Source: Lachnospiraceae bacterium AC2029 (GTDB lineage: Bacteria; Bacillota; Clostridia; Lachnospirales; Lachnospiraceae). From it: a stretch of DNA of 64,000 nucleotides. A program made the position numbers and the translations under genes. The notes under the pieces were generated by a model. It made no database searches. It saw nothing but the letters and a program-made list of their open reading frames with translations, and was not told the origin of the DNA. This document shows positions 40,015-49,496 of this stretch, one piece after another. Position 1 is the first letter of the stretch, and each line of letters starts with the position of its first letter. The DNA lies in NCBI GenBank assembly GCA_000703065.1, contig JNLK01000001.1, forward strand, positions 3,795,733 through 3,859,732. The letters run 5' to 3'.

Positions 40015-41421
40015 TTACAGACTGGCGTGTTTCTTCGCCGGTCCTTCTTCCTGCTTGGTTGCCAGCATTTCAAATGCGGCAATGACTCTCTTTCTTGTTG
40101 CATCCGGCTCGATGATATCATCCACATAGCCGCGCTTTGCTGCTGCAAGCGCACTGCTCTGAAGCACATCCAGCATGTCTGCAAGATTCTTCTCCTTCTC
40201 AACCTTGTCATCTGCGGAAGCAATCTCTGACGGATAGATGATACGTGCCGCCAGCTTGGAATCCATCATTCCGATCTTCGCAGAAGGCCATGCATAGACC
40301 ATATCTGCACCCAGAGACTTGGAATTCATGGTGATGTATGCAGAACCGTATGCTTCGCCCACGATCACGGTCACCTGCTCAACCGTTGCCTGTGCATAGG
40401 CAAAGGACAGAGCTGCAGCTGCTGAGGAGATCGTCTTCTCCTCTTCCATGGTCGCTGCAAAATTCTTTACATTTACAAGGGTGAGTACAGGGATGCTGAA
40501 GGCATCACAGAAATTCACGAACTTTGCTGCCTTGGTAAGACCGGCGGAAGTAGCGGTCGTGTCTGCATTTGCAACACAGCCGACGGTTGCGCCGTTCAGA
40601 CGCATGAAGCCGATCTTCATATCCTTGGCGTATGCCTTCTTTACTTCTACAAACTGAAGATCATCCGCGATGTTGGTAAGGATTCCCTCTGCATCCATGG
40701 ACTCGATGCCGGGGATAGTACGATTCAGTTCATCGCCACAGTTGATCATGGCGATATCCTCATTGTTGGAAGGAAGCATACCTACCAGTTTGCGGATCTC
40801 GGAAAGAACCTCTGCCTCGGTATCGCATACTGCATCTACCAGGCCGGTATTCTCGCTGACATAGGAAGCTGCGGAGGTATCAACCTTACCCTCGTAGTTT
40901 CCGTCTAAAGCATTCGGACTATTAACGAACAGTCTGGAATCCTTTGCGGTCATAAAAGTAAAATCAGTCAGGGACGGGATCATAGCCGTTCCTCCGCCGC
41001 AGGTTCCGAAGATAGCAGTGATCTGAGGGATCACACCGGATGCCTGTGTCATCTTCCGGAATAAACGTCCGAATGCTGTCAGTGCATCGGTCGCCTCCTG
41101 AAGACGCAGTCCTGCACAGTCTACAAGACCGATCACCGGCGCGCCGCACTTCATAGCCAGATTGTAAAGATTTGCAATCTTCTTTGCATGCATCTCGCCG
41201 ATGGAGCCTCCCAGTACGGAAGCGTCCTGACTGTACACATATACCAGTTTCCCGTCGATCACACCATAGCCGGTAATGACTCCGTCCTTCGGAGTATCAA
41301 ACTCCTTCAGATTGAAGTCCGTATTCCTGGCTGTGACATAAGCACCGATCTCAACAAAGCTTGAGTCGTCAAGGAGCGCCGCGATACGCTCGCTTGCTGA
41401 GTACTTAAGTTTCTCGCTCAT
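40015..41421 (-). CDS. Acyl-CoA carboxyltransferase (MmdA/12S-type) subunit
   Basis: The 468 residues have the crotonase-fold carboxyltransferase pattern of MmdA, transcarboxylase 12S and PccB: a GVITGYGVIDGKLVYVYSQD block, GGSIGEMHAKKI, GTCGGGTAMIPSLTDF and the C-terminal GEAYGSAYITMNSKSLGADMVYAWPSAKIGMM. It is somewhat shorter than typical MmdA (about 510). It should move carboxyl from malonyl- or methylmalonyl-CoA-type substrates to the biotin carrier; the exact acyl-CoA is not readable from sequence. It is the first gene of the pump operon, behind a strong promoter. Confidence 0.9.
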   Translation of the reverse strand: MSEKLKYSASERIAALLDDSSFVEIGAYVTARNTDFNLKEFDTPKDGVITGYGVIDGKLVYVYSQDASVLGGSIGEMHAKKIANLYNLAMKCGAPVIGLVDCAGLRLQEATDALTAFGRLFRKMTQASGVIPQITAIFGTCGGGTAMIPSLTDFTFMTAKDSRLFVNSPNALDGNYEGKVDTSAASYVSENTGLVDAVCDTEAEVLSEIRKLVGMLPSNNEDIAMINCGDELNRTIPGIESMDAEGILTNIADDLQFVEVKKAYAKDMKIGFMRLNGATVGCVANADTTATSAGLTKAAKFVNFCDAFSIPVLTLVNVKNFAATMEEEKTISSAAAALSFAYAQATVEQVTVIVGEAYGSAYITMNSKSLGADMVYAWPSAKIGMMDSKLAARIIYPSEIASADDKVEKEKNLADMLDVLQSSALAAAKRGYVDDIIEPDATRKRVIAAFEMLATKQEEGPAKKHASL

Positions 41422-41452
41422 TTCTAGTCCTCCATTTTGTTAAATAATACAA

Positions 41453-41471
41453 GGGTTTCTTTGACAAACCC
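41453..41471 (-). promoter_or_regulatory. Leader hairpin of the Na+-pump operon
   Basis: GGGTTT and AAACCC form a short stem in the ~60-nt leader between the 41487 promoter and the MmdA-type gene. It is too small for a known riboswitch and may only affect mRNA stability. Confidence 0.4.
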
Positions 41472-41486
41472 AATTTCGCCCAATAT

Positions 41487-41515
41487 ATTGTATTACTTTT
41501 GTCTTCTCATTTCAA
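41487..41515 (-). promoter_or_regulatory. Promoter of the Na+-pump operon
   Basis: On the minus strand, TTGAAA (41510-41515), a 17-bp spacer and TACAAT (41487-41492) precede the five-gene operon 41421-35727. Confidence 0.85.
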
Positions 41516-41600
41516 CTTGAAAATGAAGGAATTTTATCAATTTTCTGACATGTTCTGGATCATAAGGGAAGGGGGTTCCCTACCCGCCCGATCACCGCGC

Positions 41601-41649
41601 AGATAAAAAAGAAACCTCCGTGTAACAAATTGTGCTACACGGAGGTTTC
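41601..41649 (-). terminator. Terminator after pgsA
   Basis: A perfect 14-bp stem (GAAACCTCCGTGTA with TACACGGAGGTTTC) encloses an 11-nt loop and is followed on the minus strand by TTTTTTATCT. It isolates the housekeeping run (pgsA and upstream genes) from the pump operon. Confidence 0.95.
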
Positions 41650-41657
41650 GTATTTCT

Positions 41658-42224
41658 TTATTTAAATGTTGTGATCACATCACGGTTTTTCATGATATAT
41701 TCGATCAGCGAGATCACTGTGAGAAGTAATGCCAGATAGATCAGCCCCTGCTCGATCCAGAACACCGCTCCGTCTCCGGGAAGATTGGTTCCGGATACCT
41801 CATTAAAGTCACAGATCAGCATGATCACGGTGAACATCTGTACAACGGTCTTCACCTTGCCCCAGATACTTGCGGAGATGACCTTTCCGTTGTCGGCCGC
41901 GATAAGACGGAAACCGCTGATGGTAAACTCTCTTGCAATTATGATGATGACGATCCATGCCGGAAAACGTCCCTTGCTGCAGAGCGCTATGATCGCCGAA
42001 CAGATCAGAAGCTTATCCGCAAGCGGATCCATGAACTTTCCGAAATCCGTCACCCAGTTATTCTTCCTGGCCAGATATCCGTCAAAGAAATCCGTTACCG
42101 ATGCCAGACAGAAGAACAGGAGGGCCCACCATTTGCCGCCTGAAATGTCCGGTACCAGCATGAAGAATATAAATACGGGGATCATTATCACTCGTAATAT
42201 CGTAAGTTTATTTGGCAGATTCAT
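41658..42224 (-). CDS. pgsA: CDP-diacylglycerol-glycerol-3-phosphate 3-phosphatidyltransferase
   Basis: This 188-residue membrane enzyme makes phosphatidylglycerophosphate for anionic phospholipids. It has the CDP-alcohol phosphotransferase motif spread over DFFDGYLARKNNWVTDFGKFMDPLADK (the DG-AR-G-D-D pattern), with several membrane helices. ATG 42224 has AAAGGAG upstream. It lies 89 bp after rimO, an arrangement seen in many Bacillota. Confidence 0.95.
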   Translation of the reverse strand: MNLPNKLTILRVIMIPVFIFFMLVPDISGGKWWALLFFCLASVTDFFDGYLARKNNWVTDFGKFMDPLADKLLICSAIIALCSKGRFPAWIVIIIIAREFTISGFRLIAADNGKVISASIWGKVKTVVQMFTVIMLICDFNEVSGTNLPGDGAVFWIEQGLIYLALLLTVISLIEYIMKNRDVITTFK

Positions 42225-42313
42225 CTATAATCGCTCCTTTAACCGTTTCCCCAAAAGACATAAATCGCATTATACGCCTTTTATAGAGGGAATGCAACCT
42301 TTTGGCTTAAATA

Positions 42314-43678
42314 TCACTCATCCTCTTCCAGTTCTGCAGTCAGATCATACTCCGCCGCTCCGACGATCCGGGCGGTCACCATGCTTCCGGACATCAGTTC
42401 CCGGTCAGCGGATAGGAACACCATCCCGTCCACATCCGGTGCATCCCTGTAGGTTCTTGCAACATACACATCCTCTTCCGGCAGATATCCTTCCACCAGG
42501 ACCTGAAACTTCTTTCCGACAAGGGACTCATTTTTATCCAGGGAGATCTCCTGCTGCAGCTCCATGATCTCATCCCGGTAGCGCTCCTTCGTCTCCTGCG
42601 GAAGCTGGTCCGGCATGTCGGCCGCTATGGTTCCCTCTTCTTTGGAATAGGTAAATACGCCCAATCGGTCAAATTCCAGGGTGTCCAGTGTTTCCAGAAG
42701 CGCCTGATGCTCCTCCTCCGTCTCTCCGGGGAAGCCGGCGATCAGGGTGGTCCGGAGTGCAATATCCGGAATCCTTGTCCGAAGCCGCGCCACCAGCCGG
42801 AACAGCCCCTCCTTCGTAAGGATCCTTCCCATCCGCTGAAGCACGCGGGTCTCCGTATGCTGCAGTGGCATATCGATATAATGTACCACCTTCGGTTCCG
42901 TGGCGATGGCCTCGATCAGTTCATCGTTGATCTCCTCCGGATAACAGTACAGAAGCCGGATCCACTCCAGGTCTTCTATCTCACCCAATCGGCGGAGAAG
43001 CTCGGGAAGCTTCTTCTCACCGTAAATGTCCCTGCCGTATACCGTAGTCTCCTGCGCCACAAGGATCAGCTCCTTCACGCCTTCTGCAGCCAGCTCCCGC
43101 GCCGTCTTCACAAGGCGGTTCATGGGAATGCTCCGATAGGCACCTCTGAATCTCGGGATCGCACAATAGGTACATTTTTTATCACAGCCCTCGGCGATCT
43201 TCAGATATTCGGTATAGGGACGGTTGGTGATCCTGCGCGGACTCTCCTCCGTGACGCGGTTTACATCCGGGAAAACGGCGATTCCCCTTTCCCCTGCACG
43301 AAGCCTGTCAAGCACCGTCGCGATCTCCGTAAATCCGGTGGTCCCGAGAAATGCGTCCGCCTCCGGTATTTCCGTGCTGATCTGTTCCTTATACCGTTCC
43401 GACATGCAGCCGGTCACGATCAGATACTGCAGAGTGCCTTCCTTCTTCAGCTGAGCGATCTCGAAGAGAGTCGAGATACTCTCCTCCAGAGCATCGCCTA
43501 TAAAACAGCAGGTATTGACGATCACCGCATCCGCATCCTCCGGAAGCTCTGCCAGCTGATATCCGTGTGCCGTCAGGATTCCCAGCATCTCCTCCCCGTC
43601 TACGGTGTTCTTATCGCAGCCCAGGGATACAAGTGCCACCTTAAAATCATATGCAGTTGTCGGATTAACGTCTGTCAT
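42314..43678 (-). CDS. rimO: Ribosomal protein S12 methylthiotransferase
   Basis: This 454-residue radical-SAM methylthiotransferase modifies the conserved Asp of ribosomal protein S12. It has an N-terminal UPF0004 domain with three cluster Cys (VSLGCDKN, NTCCFI, VTGCMSERY), a SAM cluster CDKKCTYC and a C-terminal TRAM domain. The LGCDKN start and the lack of MiaB-type signatures support RimO over MiaB. Confidence 0.95.
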   Translation of the reverse strand: MTDVNPTTAYDFKVALVSLGCDKNTVDGEEMLGILTAHGYQLAELPEDADAVIVNTCCFIGDALEESISTLFEIAQLKKEGTLQYLIVTGCMSERYKEQISTEIPEADAFLGTTGFTEIATVLDRLRAGERGIAVFPDVNRVTEESPRRITNRPYTEYLKIAEGCDKKCTYCAIPRFRGAYRSIPMNRLVKTARELAAEGVKELILVAQETTVYGRDIYGEKKLPELLRRLGEIEDLEWIRLLYCYPEEINDELIEAIATEPKVVHYIDMPLQHTETRVLQRMGRILTKEGLFRLVARLRTRIPDIALRTTLIAGFPGETEEEHQALLETLDTLEFDRLGVFTYSKEEGTIAADMPDQLPQETKERYRDEIMELQQEISLDKNESLVGKKFQVLVEGYLPEEDVYVARTYRDAPDVDGMVFLSADRELMSGSMVTARIVGAAEYDLTAELEEDE

Positions 43679-43762
43679 TTGTAGTATCCTGCTCCCATAT
43701 CTCTGTCAACCCAAAACTTATAGACCGAAGGATCTTTGCAGCCTCGTCTGCTGTTCAAATTA

Positions 43763-44617
43763 TTATACTCTTCCGTGGTGCATCAGTGCGGCCTGATAGG
43801 TATTCACCATCAGCATGGCGATGGTCATGGGGCCTACGCCACCCGGTACCGGAGTGATCTTGGAAGCAACCTCTGCGCAGGAATCATAATCACAGTCACC
43901 GCAGAGCTTCTTTCCTTCCAGTCTGTGGATACCCACATCGATCACGGTAGCGCCCTCTTTAATATAGGAGCCGTCGATCATCTTCGGCTTTCCGATAGCC
44001 ACCACCAGGATATCCGCACGCTTCGTAACCTCTTTCAGGTCCTTGGTATGGGAATGACAGATGGTCACGGTACCGCTCTCGCGAAGCAGGAGCATGCCCA
44101 TGGGCTTACCTACGATGTTACTTCGTCCGATGACCACGCACTCCCTGCCGTCGATCACCACATTGCTGCGCTTCAGAAGCTCAATGATACCGGCCGGTGT
44201 ACAGGATACGAAGCCTCTCTCACCGATGGACAGACGTCCCACACTTTCCGGATGGAATCCGTCCACATCCTTATCCGGGGAAATGCGGCGGATCACGCGG
44301 TCCTCATTGATCTGCTTCGGAAGAGGCAGCTGTACCAGGATCCCGTCCACGGTATTATCCTCATTCAGCTCATCGATCAGCTTCAGGAGTTCCTCCTCCT
44401 TCGTCGTTTCCGGAAGCTCATAGGACAGGGACTTGATACCCGTATATTCACAGGCCTTCTTCTTGTTGCTTACATAGACGCCGGAAGCCGGATCATTTCC
44501 TACCAGGATCACCGCAAGGGTCACCTCGATCCCGTCCTCCTTCAATACTGCAACCTTATCCCTGATCTCATCCTTAATGTCCTGGGAAATCTTCTTTCCA
44601 TCAATGATCTCTGCCAT
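43763..44617 (-). CDS. folD: Methylene-H4F dehydrogenase / methenyl-H4F cyclohydrolase
   Basis: This 284-residue bifunctional enzyme interconverts methylene-, methenyl- and formyl-tetrahydrofolate. Motifs are the Tyr/Lys active-site region SGVYVSNKKKACEYTGI, DGILVQLPLPK, CTPAGIIELL, GRSNIVGKPM and PGGVGPMT. ATG 44617 has AAGGAG upstream; the longer frame begins inside the ribosome-site region. It lies 116 bp downstream of fhs, so the two are likely coexpressed. Confidence 0.96.
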   Translation of the reverse strand: MAEIIDGKKISQDIKDEIRDKVAVLKEDGIEVTLAVILVGNDPASGVYVSNKKKACEYTGIKSLSYELPETTKEEELLKLIDELNEDNTVDGILVQLPLPKQINEDRVIRRISPDKDVDGFHPESVGRLSIGERGFVSCTPAGIIELLKRSNVVIDGRECVVIGRSNIVGKPMGMLLLRESGTVTICHSHTKDLKEVTKRADILVVAIGKPKMIDGSYIKEGATVIDVGIHRLEGKKLCGDCDYDSCAEVASKITPVPGGVGPMTIAMLMVNTYQAALMHHGRV

Positions 44618-44733
44618 AATCTCTCCTTTTATCATTTACATATCAACACTATTGTATCACCCCATCCCGAACAGAACGGGGACTTGGCACCTATGCTCTG
44701 CTCGGCATAGATGGATCAAACTCCGGTTCCGGA

Positions 44734-46404
44734 TCAGAAAAGTCCTACGGTCACTCCGTTCTCATCGATACCGATCCTCTCGGCTGCAGGAACCTTGGGA
44801 AGTCCCGGCATGGTCATGATGGAACCTGCGATGGCCACAACAAAGCCCGCTCCTGCGGACACATAGACCTCACGGATACTGACCGTAAATCCTTCCGGCC
44901 GTCCCAGAAGCTTCGGATCATCGGAAAGGGAATACTGAGTCTTGGCCATACATACCGGCATCTCTCCGAAACCGAGTGCCGTCAGGTCCGCAAGGGCCTT
45001 TCTTGCTTCTACCGTATATTCCACATCCTTTGCTCCATAGATCTCGGTTGCAATGACACGGATCTTCTCCTCCAGCGGAAGAGCCGTATCATAGATCGGA
45101 TGGTAATCGCTCTTTTCCTCTTCCAGAAGACGAAGCACCTCTTCTGCCAGCTCGGCACCGCCCTCGCCGCCCTTGGCCCAGACCTCGGACACGGTAAGCT
45201 TTACGCCCCGCTCTGCACAGTAGTTACGTACATATTCGATCTCCGCATCGGTATCGGACACAAAGCGGTTCAGCGTCACCACCAGCGGAAGTCCGTATTT
45301 CTTCAGATTCTCGATATGCTTTCCGAGATTACAGATTCCCTTCTCAAGTGCTTCCAGATTCTCATCGGACAGCTGATCCTTCGGGATCCCGCCGTTATAC
45401 TTCAGTGCACGGACGGTTGCCACAAGAACCGCCGCATCCGGACGGAGCCCGGCCATACGGCACTTGATATCCAGGAATTTCTCAGCCCCAAGGTCCGCAC
45501 CGAAGCCGGCTTCCGTTACCACATAATCCGCACTGCGAAGCGCGGTCTTGGTTGCACGTACGGAATTGCAGCCATGGGCGATATTTGCAAAGGGCCCGCC
45601 ATGAACGATGGCCGGTGTATGCTCCAGCGTCTGGATCAGATTCGGACGGATCGCGTCCTTCAGAAGAACGGTCATCGCTCCGACCACCTTCAGGTCCGCT
45701 GCCGTTACCGGCTTGCCCTGATAGGTATAGGCCACAATGATCCGTGACAGACGCTCGGACAGGTCGTTGATATCCTCTGCCAGACAGAGGATCGCCATTA
45801 CCTCGGTAGCTACCGTGATGATGAAATGATCCTCACGGACCACGCCGTCCATCCGCTTTCCCATACCGATCACGATATTGCGAAGGGCACGGTCATTCAT
45901 ATCAAGGCAACGCTTCAGCACCACCCGCTTGGGATCGATCCCAAGGGTATTTCCCTGCTGAAGATGGTTGTCCAAAGCTGCGGCCAGCAGATTATTTGCA
46001 CTTGTGATGGCATGAAAGTCACCGGTGAAATGCAGGTTCAGTTTCTCCATTGGAACCACCTGGGAGTAGCCTCCTCCGGCCGCACCGCCCTTTACTCCAA
46101 AGCAGGGGCCCAGCGACGGCTCACGTAGAGCGATCATGGTCTTCTTTCCGGCACGACGAAGCGCATCTCCCAGTCCGATGGTAACGGTGGTCTTTCCTTC
46201 TCCTGCCGGGGTCGGGTTGATGGCCGTTACCAGGATCAGCTTACCGAAGGGTCTGTTCTCGATTTTTTTCAGATAGTCATCCGAGAATTTACCCATGTAG
46301 GTTCCGTAGGACTCGACCTCGTCCTCGGTCAGCCCCATATCGGCTGCGATCTCACGGATCTTCTTCATTTCCGCCTTCTGAGCGATCTCAATATCTGTCA
46401 GCAT
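44734..46404 (-). CDS. fhs: Formate-tetrahydrofolate ligase
   Basis: This 556-residue enzyme activates formate with ATP to 10-formyl-H4F. It has the P-loop [36 protein letters not shown], and a C-terminal [28 protein letters not shown] segment. With folD and the formate dehydrogenase of this window it forms the start of the methyl branch of the C1 pathway. That supplies purine and methyl precursors, or full acetogenesis if the rest of Wood-Ljungdahl exists elsewhere. Confidence 0.96.
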   Translation of the reverse strand: MLTDIEIAQKAEMKKIREIAADMGLTEDEVESYGTYMGKFSDDYLKKIENRPFGKLILVTAINPTPAGEGKTTVTIGLGDALRRAGKKTMIALREPSLGPCFGVKGGAAGGGYSQVVPMEKLNLHFTGDFHAITSANNLLAAALDNHLQQGNTLGIDPKRVVLKRCLDMNDRALRNIVIGMGKRMDGVVREDHFIITVATEVMAILCLAEDINDLSERLSRIIVAYTYQGKPVTAADLKVVGAMTVLLKDAIRPNLIQTLEHTPAIVHGGPFANIAHGCNSVRATKTALRSADYVVTEAGFGADLGAEKFLDIKCRMAGLRPDAAVLVATVRALKYNGGIPKDQLSDENLEALEKGICNLGKHIENLKKYGLPLVVTLNRFVSDTDAEIEYVRNYCAERGVKLTVSEVWAKGGEGGAELAEEVLRLLEEEKSDYHPIYDTALPLEEKIRVIATEIYGAKDVEYTVEARKALADLTALGFGEMPVCMAKTQYSLSDDPKLLGRPEGFTVSIREVYVSAGAGFVVAIAGSIMTMPGLPKVPAAERIGIDENGVTVGLF

Positions 46405-46485
46405 TTTCTTTCTCCTGTTTCTAAAAACTCTCTTCGCTCCACCCCAAATAACATACCATCGAATGACAGGTCATCAGTCCGACAC

Positions 46486-49428
46486 TCAGGCCTGCATGAA
46501 CTCTTCGAACTGATCCATGGTCATAAGGATCTTACGTGGCTTGGTCCCCTCCTCGGGACCCACCACGCCAGCGTCGGCCAGCTGATCCATGATCCGGGCC
46601 GCCCGGTTAAAGCCGATCCGGAACACTCTCTGAAGATAACCGATGGAAGCCTTCTCCTTCTCGATCACCAGACGTCCGGCCTCTTCGAAGTATTCGTCGT
46701 AACGTTCGCCTTCCTCCTCCGCTGCAGCGGCAGAACTGCCTCCACCGCCGGATGCTCCGGAATTGATGGACTCCGCCACAGACTCATCATACTCCACATC
46801 ACCGGTCTGTTTCTTGATATAATCGGTAACCGCAAGCACCTCTTCATCGGATACAAATGCGCCCTGTACACGAAGCGGCTTCGGAACGCCTGTCGGATAG
46901 TAAAGCATATCGCCCTTACCCAGCAGCTTCTCCGCACCGACCATATCCAGGATCGTTCTGGAATCCACACCGCTGGAAACCGCAAATGCGATCCGGGACG
47001 GCACATTTGCCTTGATGAGACCCGTGATGATATCCACGGAAGGTCTCTGGGTCGCAATGATCAGATGGATTCCCGCTGCACGGGCCAGCTGGCAGAGACG
47101 CACGATGGCATCCTCCACCTCGCCGTGAGCCACCATCATCAGGTCGGCCAGCTCGTCGACGATCACGACGATCTGAGGCATGAATCTGAAGTCCGCATTC
47201 GACAGATCGTCCGGATCCGCCGGATTCTCGCTCACCTTCTTATTGAAGCCCTCCAGATTCCGCACGTTGTGCTTTGCAAAGAGCTTGTAACGGCGCTCCA
47301 TTTCCTGCACTGCCCAGTTCAGGGCTCCGGCTGCCTTCTTGGCATCCGTAACCACAGGGATCAGCATATGCGGGATCCCGTTATACGCTGCCAGCTCCAC
47401 CTGTTTCGGATCCACCATGATGAGCCGAACCTCCTCCGGCTTCGCCTTGTAAAGGATACTCATGATGATGGTATTGATGCAGACGGACTTACCGGAACCC
47501 GTGGCACCGGCGATCAGCATATGCGGCATCTTCGCGATATCGCCAATGATGGTCTGTCCGCCGATATCCTTACCGATGGCAAAGGATATCTTTGATTTTG
47601 CATTTTTAAATGTATCGTTGTCGATCAGTTCCCGGAAGGAAACCATCTGGTTCTCCTTATTCGGAACCTCGATTCCTATGGCTGACTTGCCGGGGATCGG
47701 CGCTTCGATCCGGATATCGGCAGCAGCCAGATTCAGCTTGATATCGTCCGACAGGGACAGGATCTTGCTTACCTTCACACCCTGCTCCGGTGTCAGCTCA
47801 TAACGGGTTACGGCAGGTCCTCTGCTGTAATCCGTGATCGTCACATTTACGCCGAAGCTTTCCAGAGTCTGCTTCAGCTTGATCGCGGTCTCACGGACAT
47901 CCGCATCTCCCTTATTTCCGCTCTTCTTTGGGGGATTCAGAAGATTCACAGGCGGGATACGGTACGGCCGCTTCTTCGGCTTCTCCATCGTCTGCTGCAT
48001 TTCCTGCTGGATCTGTCCGGTGGCCTGAAGTGTATCCTGATGGGTCACCTTTGTTTCAACCGGCAGTTCCTCCAGTCCGTCCGCATAGACGGGTTCATTC
48101 CCTTCCTCTGCAGCCGCGGGAGTACGGGCTGTCCGGGATGCCCCGGTTCCTGCTGCGGTGACCGAAACTCCGGCACCTGCCGTCTGTGTAGAACTGCTTC
48201 TTGAAGGAGCCGTTTTTACAGCAGGCTTTGCAAATGCACTGTCGCTGTAGTCGTCATCCTCCTCGGTATAATCGGTCTCGGTTTCCTGATCCCAGTCTCC
48301 GCCGACCTCGTCATCATAGGACTCTTTCGCCGGCGTCAGATCGAAGAAATCCATGGCTGTGGCTTCCTTCTTCGGGAGCTGTTCCTCCTCTTCCACAACC
48401 CTGGACATGGCTCCGTTCCGGAAGGATTCGTCACTCGGAACCGAAAGTCCCCGGTCCGGCGCAACAGGTACCATTCTGTTGGGACGCGGTTCCTCCTGCT
48501 TTGCAAATACAGATTCCTCTTCGCCCCGAAGCTTCTTGTCGGCCACCTTCTTTCTGGCAGCCGCCTTCAGATCCTCCATCTCATTCTGGTAGGGATCCGG
48601 GATCAGTTCCTGCATCTCTTCATCAGGCACCACTTCCTGCTTTGCCCTGTCCTTTGCACCCTTCCGTCCCTTCTTCGGACTATCCTCCGATTCACGGACC
48701 TCCAGGTCACTGATGATGGCTTTCGGATCCCTGCGACGTCTCCGGATCACCGGCTCCTCATCCTCGGCATCCTCGTCCTCATCATCATAGCTGTAAACAT
48801 CATGATAGTTAAATGTAAAGATCTTCTTCACCATGGCGATCACTGAAACCCCCGTGATCTGGATCACTGCCACGATCGTAAGCAGCACCACCAGGATCAC
48901 AACGCCGACCTTTCCCACCATGTTATACAGGAGGGAAAGCAGACCTCCGAAGAAGAATCCGCCGCCGGCATGCTCACTGTAGCCATCCATATAGAGTGAC
49001 TTGGCCGTCACCGCATCCATACCATGGACCAGCTGTGCGATGAAGGAACATACCATCATCAGAACACCGATCCAGATCAGTTTCCGGATGATGCTCTTCT
49101 TCGGTCCGTTGGACAGGATAAATGCGGCCGCCAGGAATGCATAGACAGGAAGCAGATACTGGACCCATCCGAAGAGTCCGAAGAAGAATCCGCTGATGAC
49201 CCGTCCTATGGCTCCGCAGATACCGAAGTTGCTGCACAGCATAAAAATGCCCACTGCAAGATACACAAAGAGATAGATCTCACGCTGGCGGGCCGGGCTA
49301 AGCCCCTTCTCATCATCATCGTTGATGATGCGGGAGGTTCTCTCCTTCGGCTTCGCCTCTGTGGATCTGTTGCGATTCGCAGTGGTGTTTCTTTTTTGAT
49401 TTGCAGTCGTCTTCTTTGCTGCAGCCAT
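46486..49428 (-). CDS. FtsK/SpoIIIE-type DNA translocase
   Basis: This 980-residue septal DNA pump has four N-terminal membrane helices (about 50-205), a long acidic/Thr/Ala-rich linker (about 215-480), the FtsK alpha region, a RecA-like motor with Walker [14 protein letters not shown] and Walker [14 protein letters not shown], and a C-terminal winged-helix gamma domain ([23 protein letters not shown]). It moves chromosomal DNA at division and, in spore formers, into the forespore. Sequence alone does not separate the FtsK (SftA-like) role from the SpoIIIE role, but the membrane part suits SpoIIIE. Confidence 0.93.
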   Translation of the reverse strand: MAAAKKTTANQKRNTTANRNRSTEAKPKERTSRIINDDDEKGLSPARQREIYLFVYLAVGIFMLCSNFGICGAIGRVISGFFFGLFGWVQYLLPVYAFLAAAFILSNGPKKSIIRKLIWIGVLMMVCSFIAQLVHGMDAVTAKSLYMDGYSEHAGGGFFFGGLLSLLYNMVGKVGVVILVVLLTIVAVIQITGVSVIAMVKKIFTFNYHDVYSYDDEDEDAEDEEPVIRRRRRDPKAIISDLEVRESEDSPKKGRKGAKDRAKQEVVPDEEMQELIPDPYQNEMEDLKAAARKKVADKKLRGEEESVFAKQEEPRPNRMVPVAPDRGLSVPSDESFRNGAMSRVVEEEEQLPKKEATAMDFFDLTPAKESYDDEVGGDWDQETETDYTEEDDDYSDSAFAKPAVKTAPSRSSSTQTAGAGVSVTAAGTGASRTARTPAAAEEGNEPVYADGLEELPVETKVTHQDTLQATGQIQQEMQQTMEKPKKRPYRIPPVNLLNPPKKSGNKGDADVRETAIKLKQTLESFGVNVTITDYSRGPAVTRYELTPEQGVKVSKILSLSDDIKLNLAAADIRIEAPIPGKSAIGIEVPNKENQMVSFRELIDNDTFKNAKSKISFAIGKDIGGQTIIGDIAKMPHMLIAGATGSGKSVCINTIIMSILYKAKPEEVRLIMVDPKQVELAAYNGIPHMLIPVVTDAKKAAGALNWAVQEMERRYKLFAKHNVRNLEGFNKKVSENPADPDDLSNADFRFMPQIVVIVDELADLMMVAHGEVEDAIVRLCQLARAAGIHLIIATQRPSVDIITGLIKANVPSRIAFAVSSGVDSRTILDMVGAEKLLGKGDMLYYPTGVPKPLRVQGAFVSDEEVLAVTDYIKKQTGDVEYDESVAESINSGASGGGGSSAAAAEEEGERYDEYFEEAGRLVIEKEKASIGYLQRVFRIGFNRAARIMDQLADAGVVGPEEGTKPRKILMTMDQFEEFMQA

Positions 49429-49442
49429 TCTTTCTCCTTTAC

Positions 49443-49483
49443 CGCCGAAACGGAGCAGCTTTTAACTGCTCCGATCTTCGGCG
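49443..49483 (-). terminator. Nested hairpin between GH94 gene and ftsK
   Basis: An outer stem CGCCGAA/TTCGGCG encloses CGGAGCAG/CTGCTCCG. It lies 13 bp after the phosphorylase stop and overlaps the region just upstream of the ftsK ribosome site. No U-tract follows, so it may be a partial terminator or processing site. Confidence 0.5.
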
Positions 49484-49496
49484 ACTTACTTTATGA

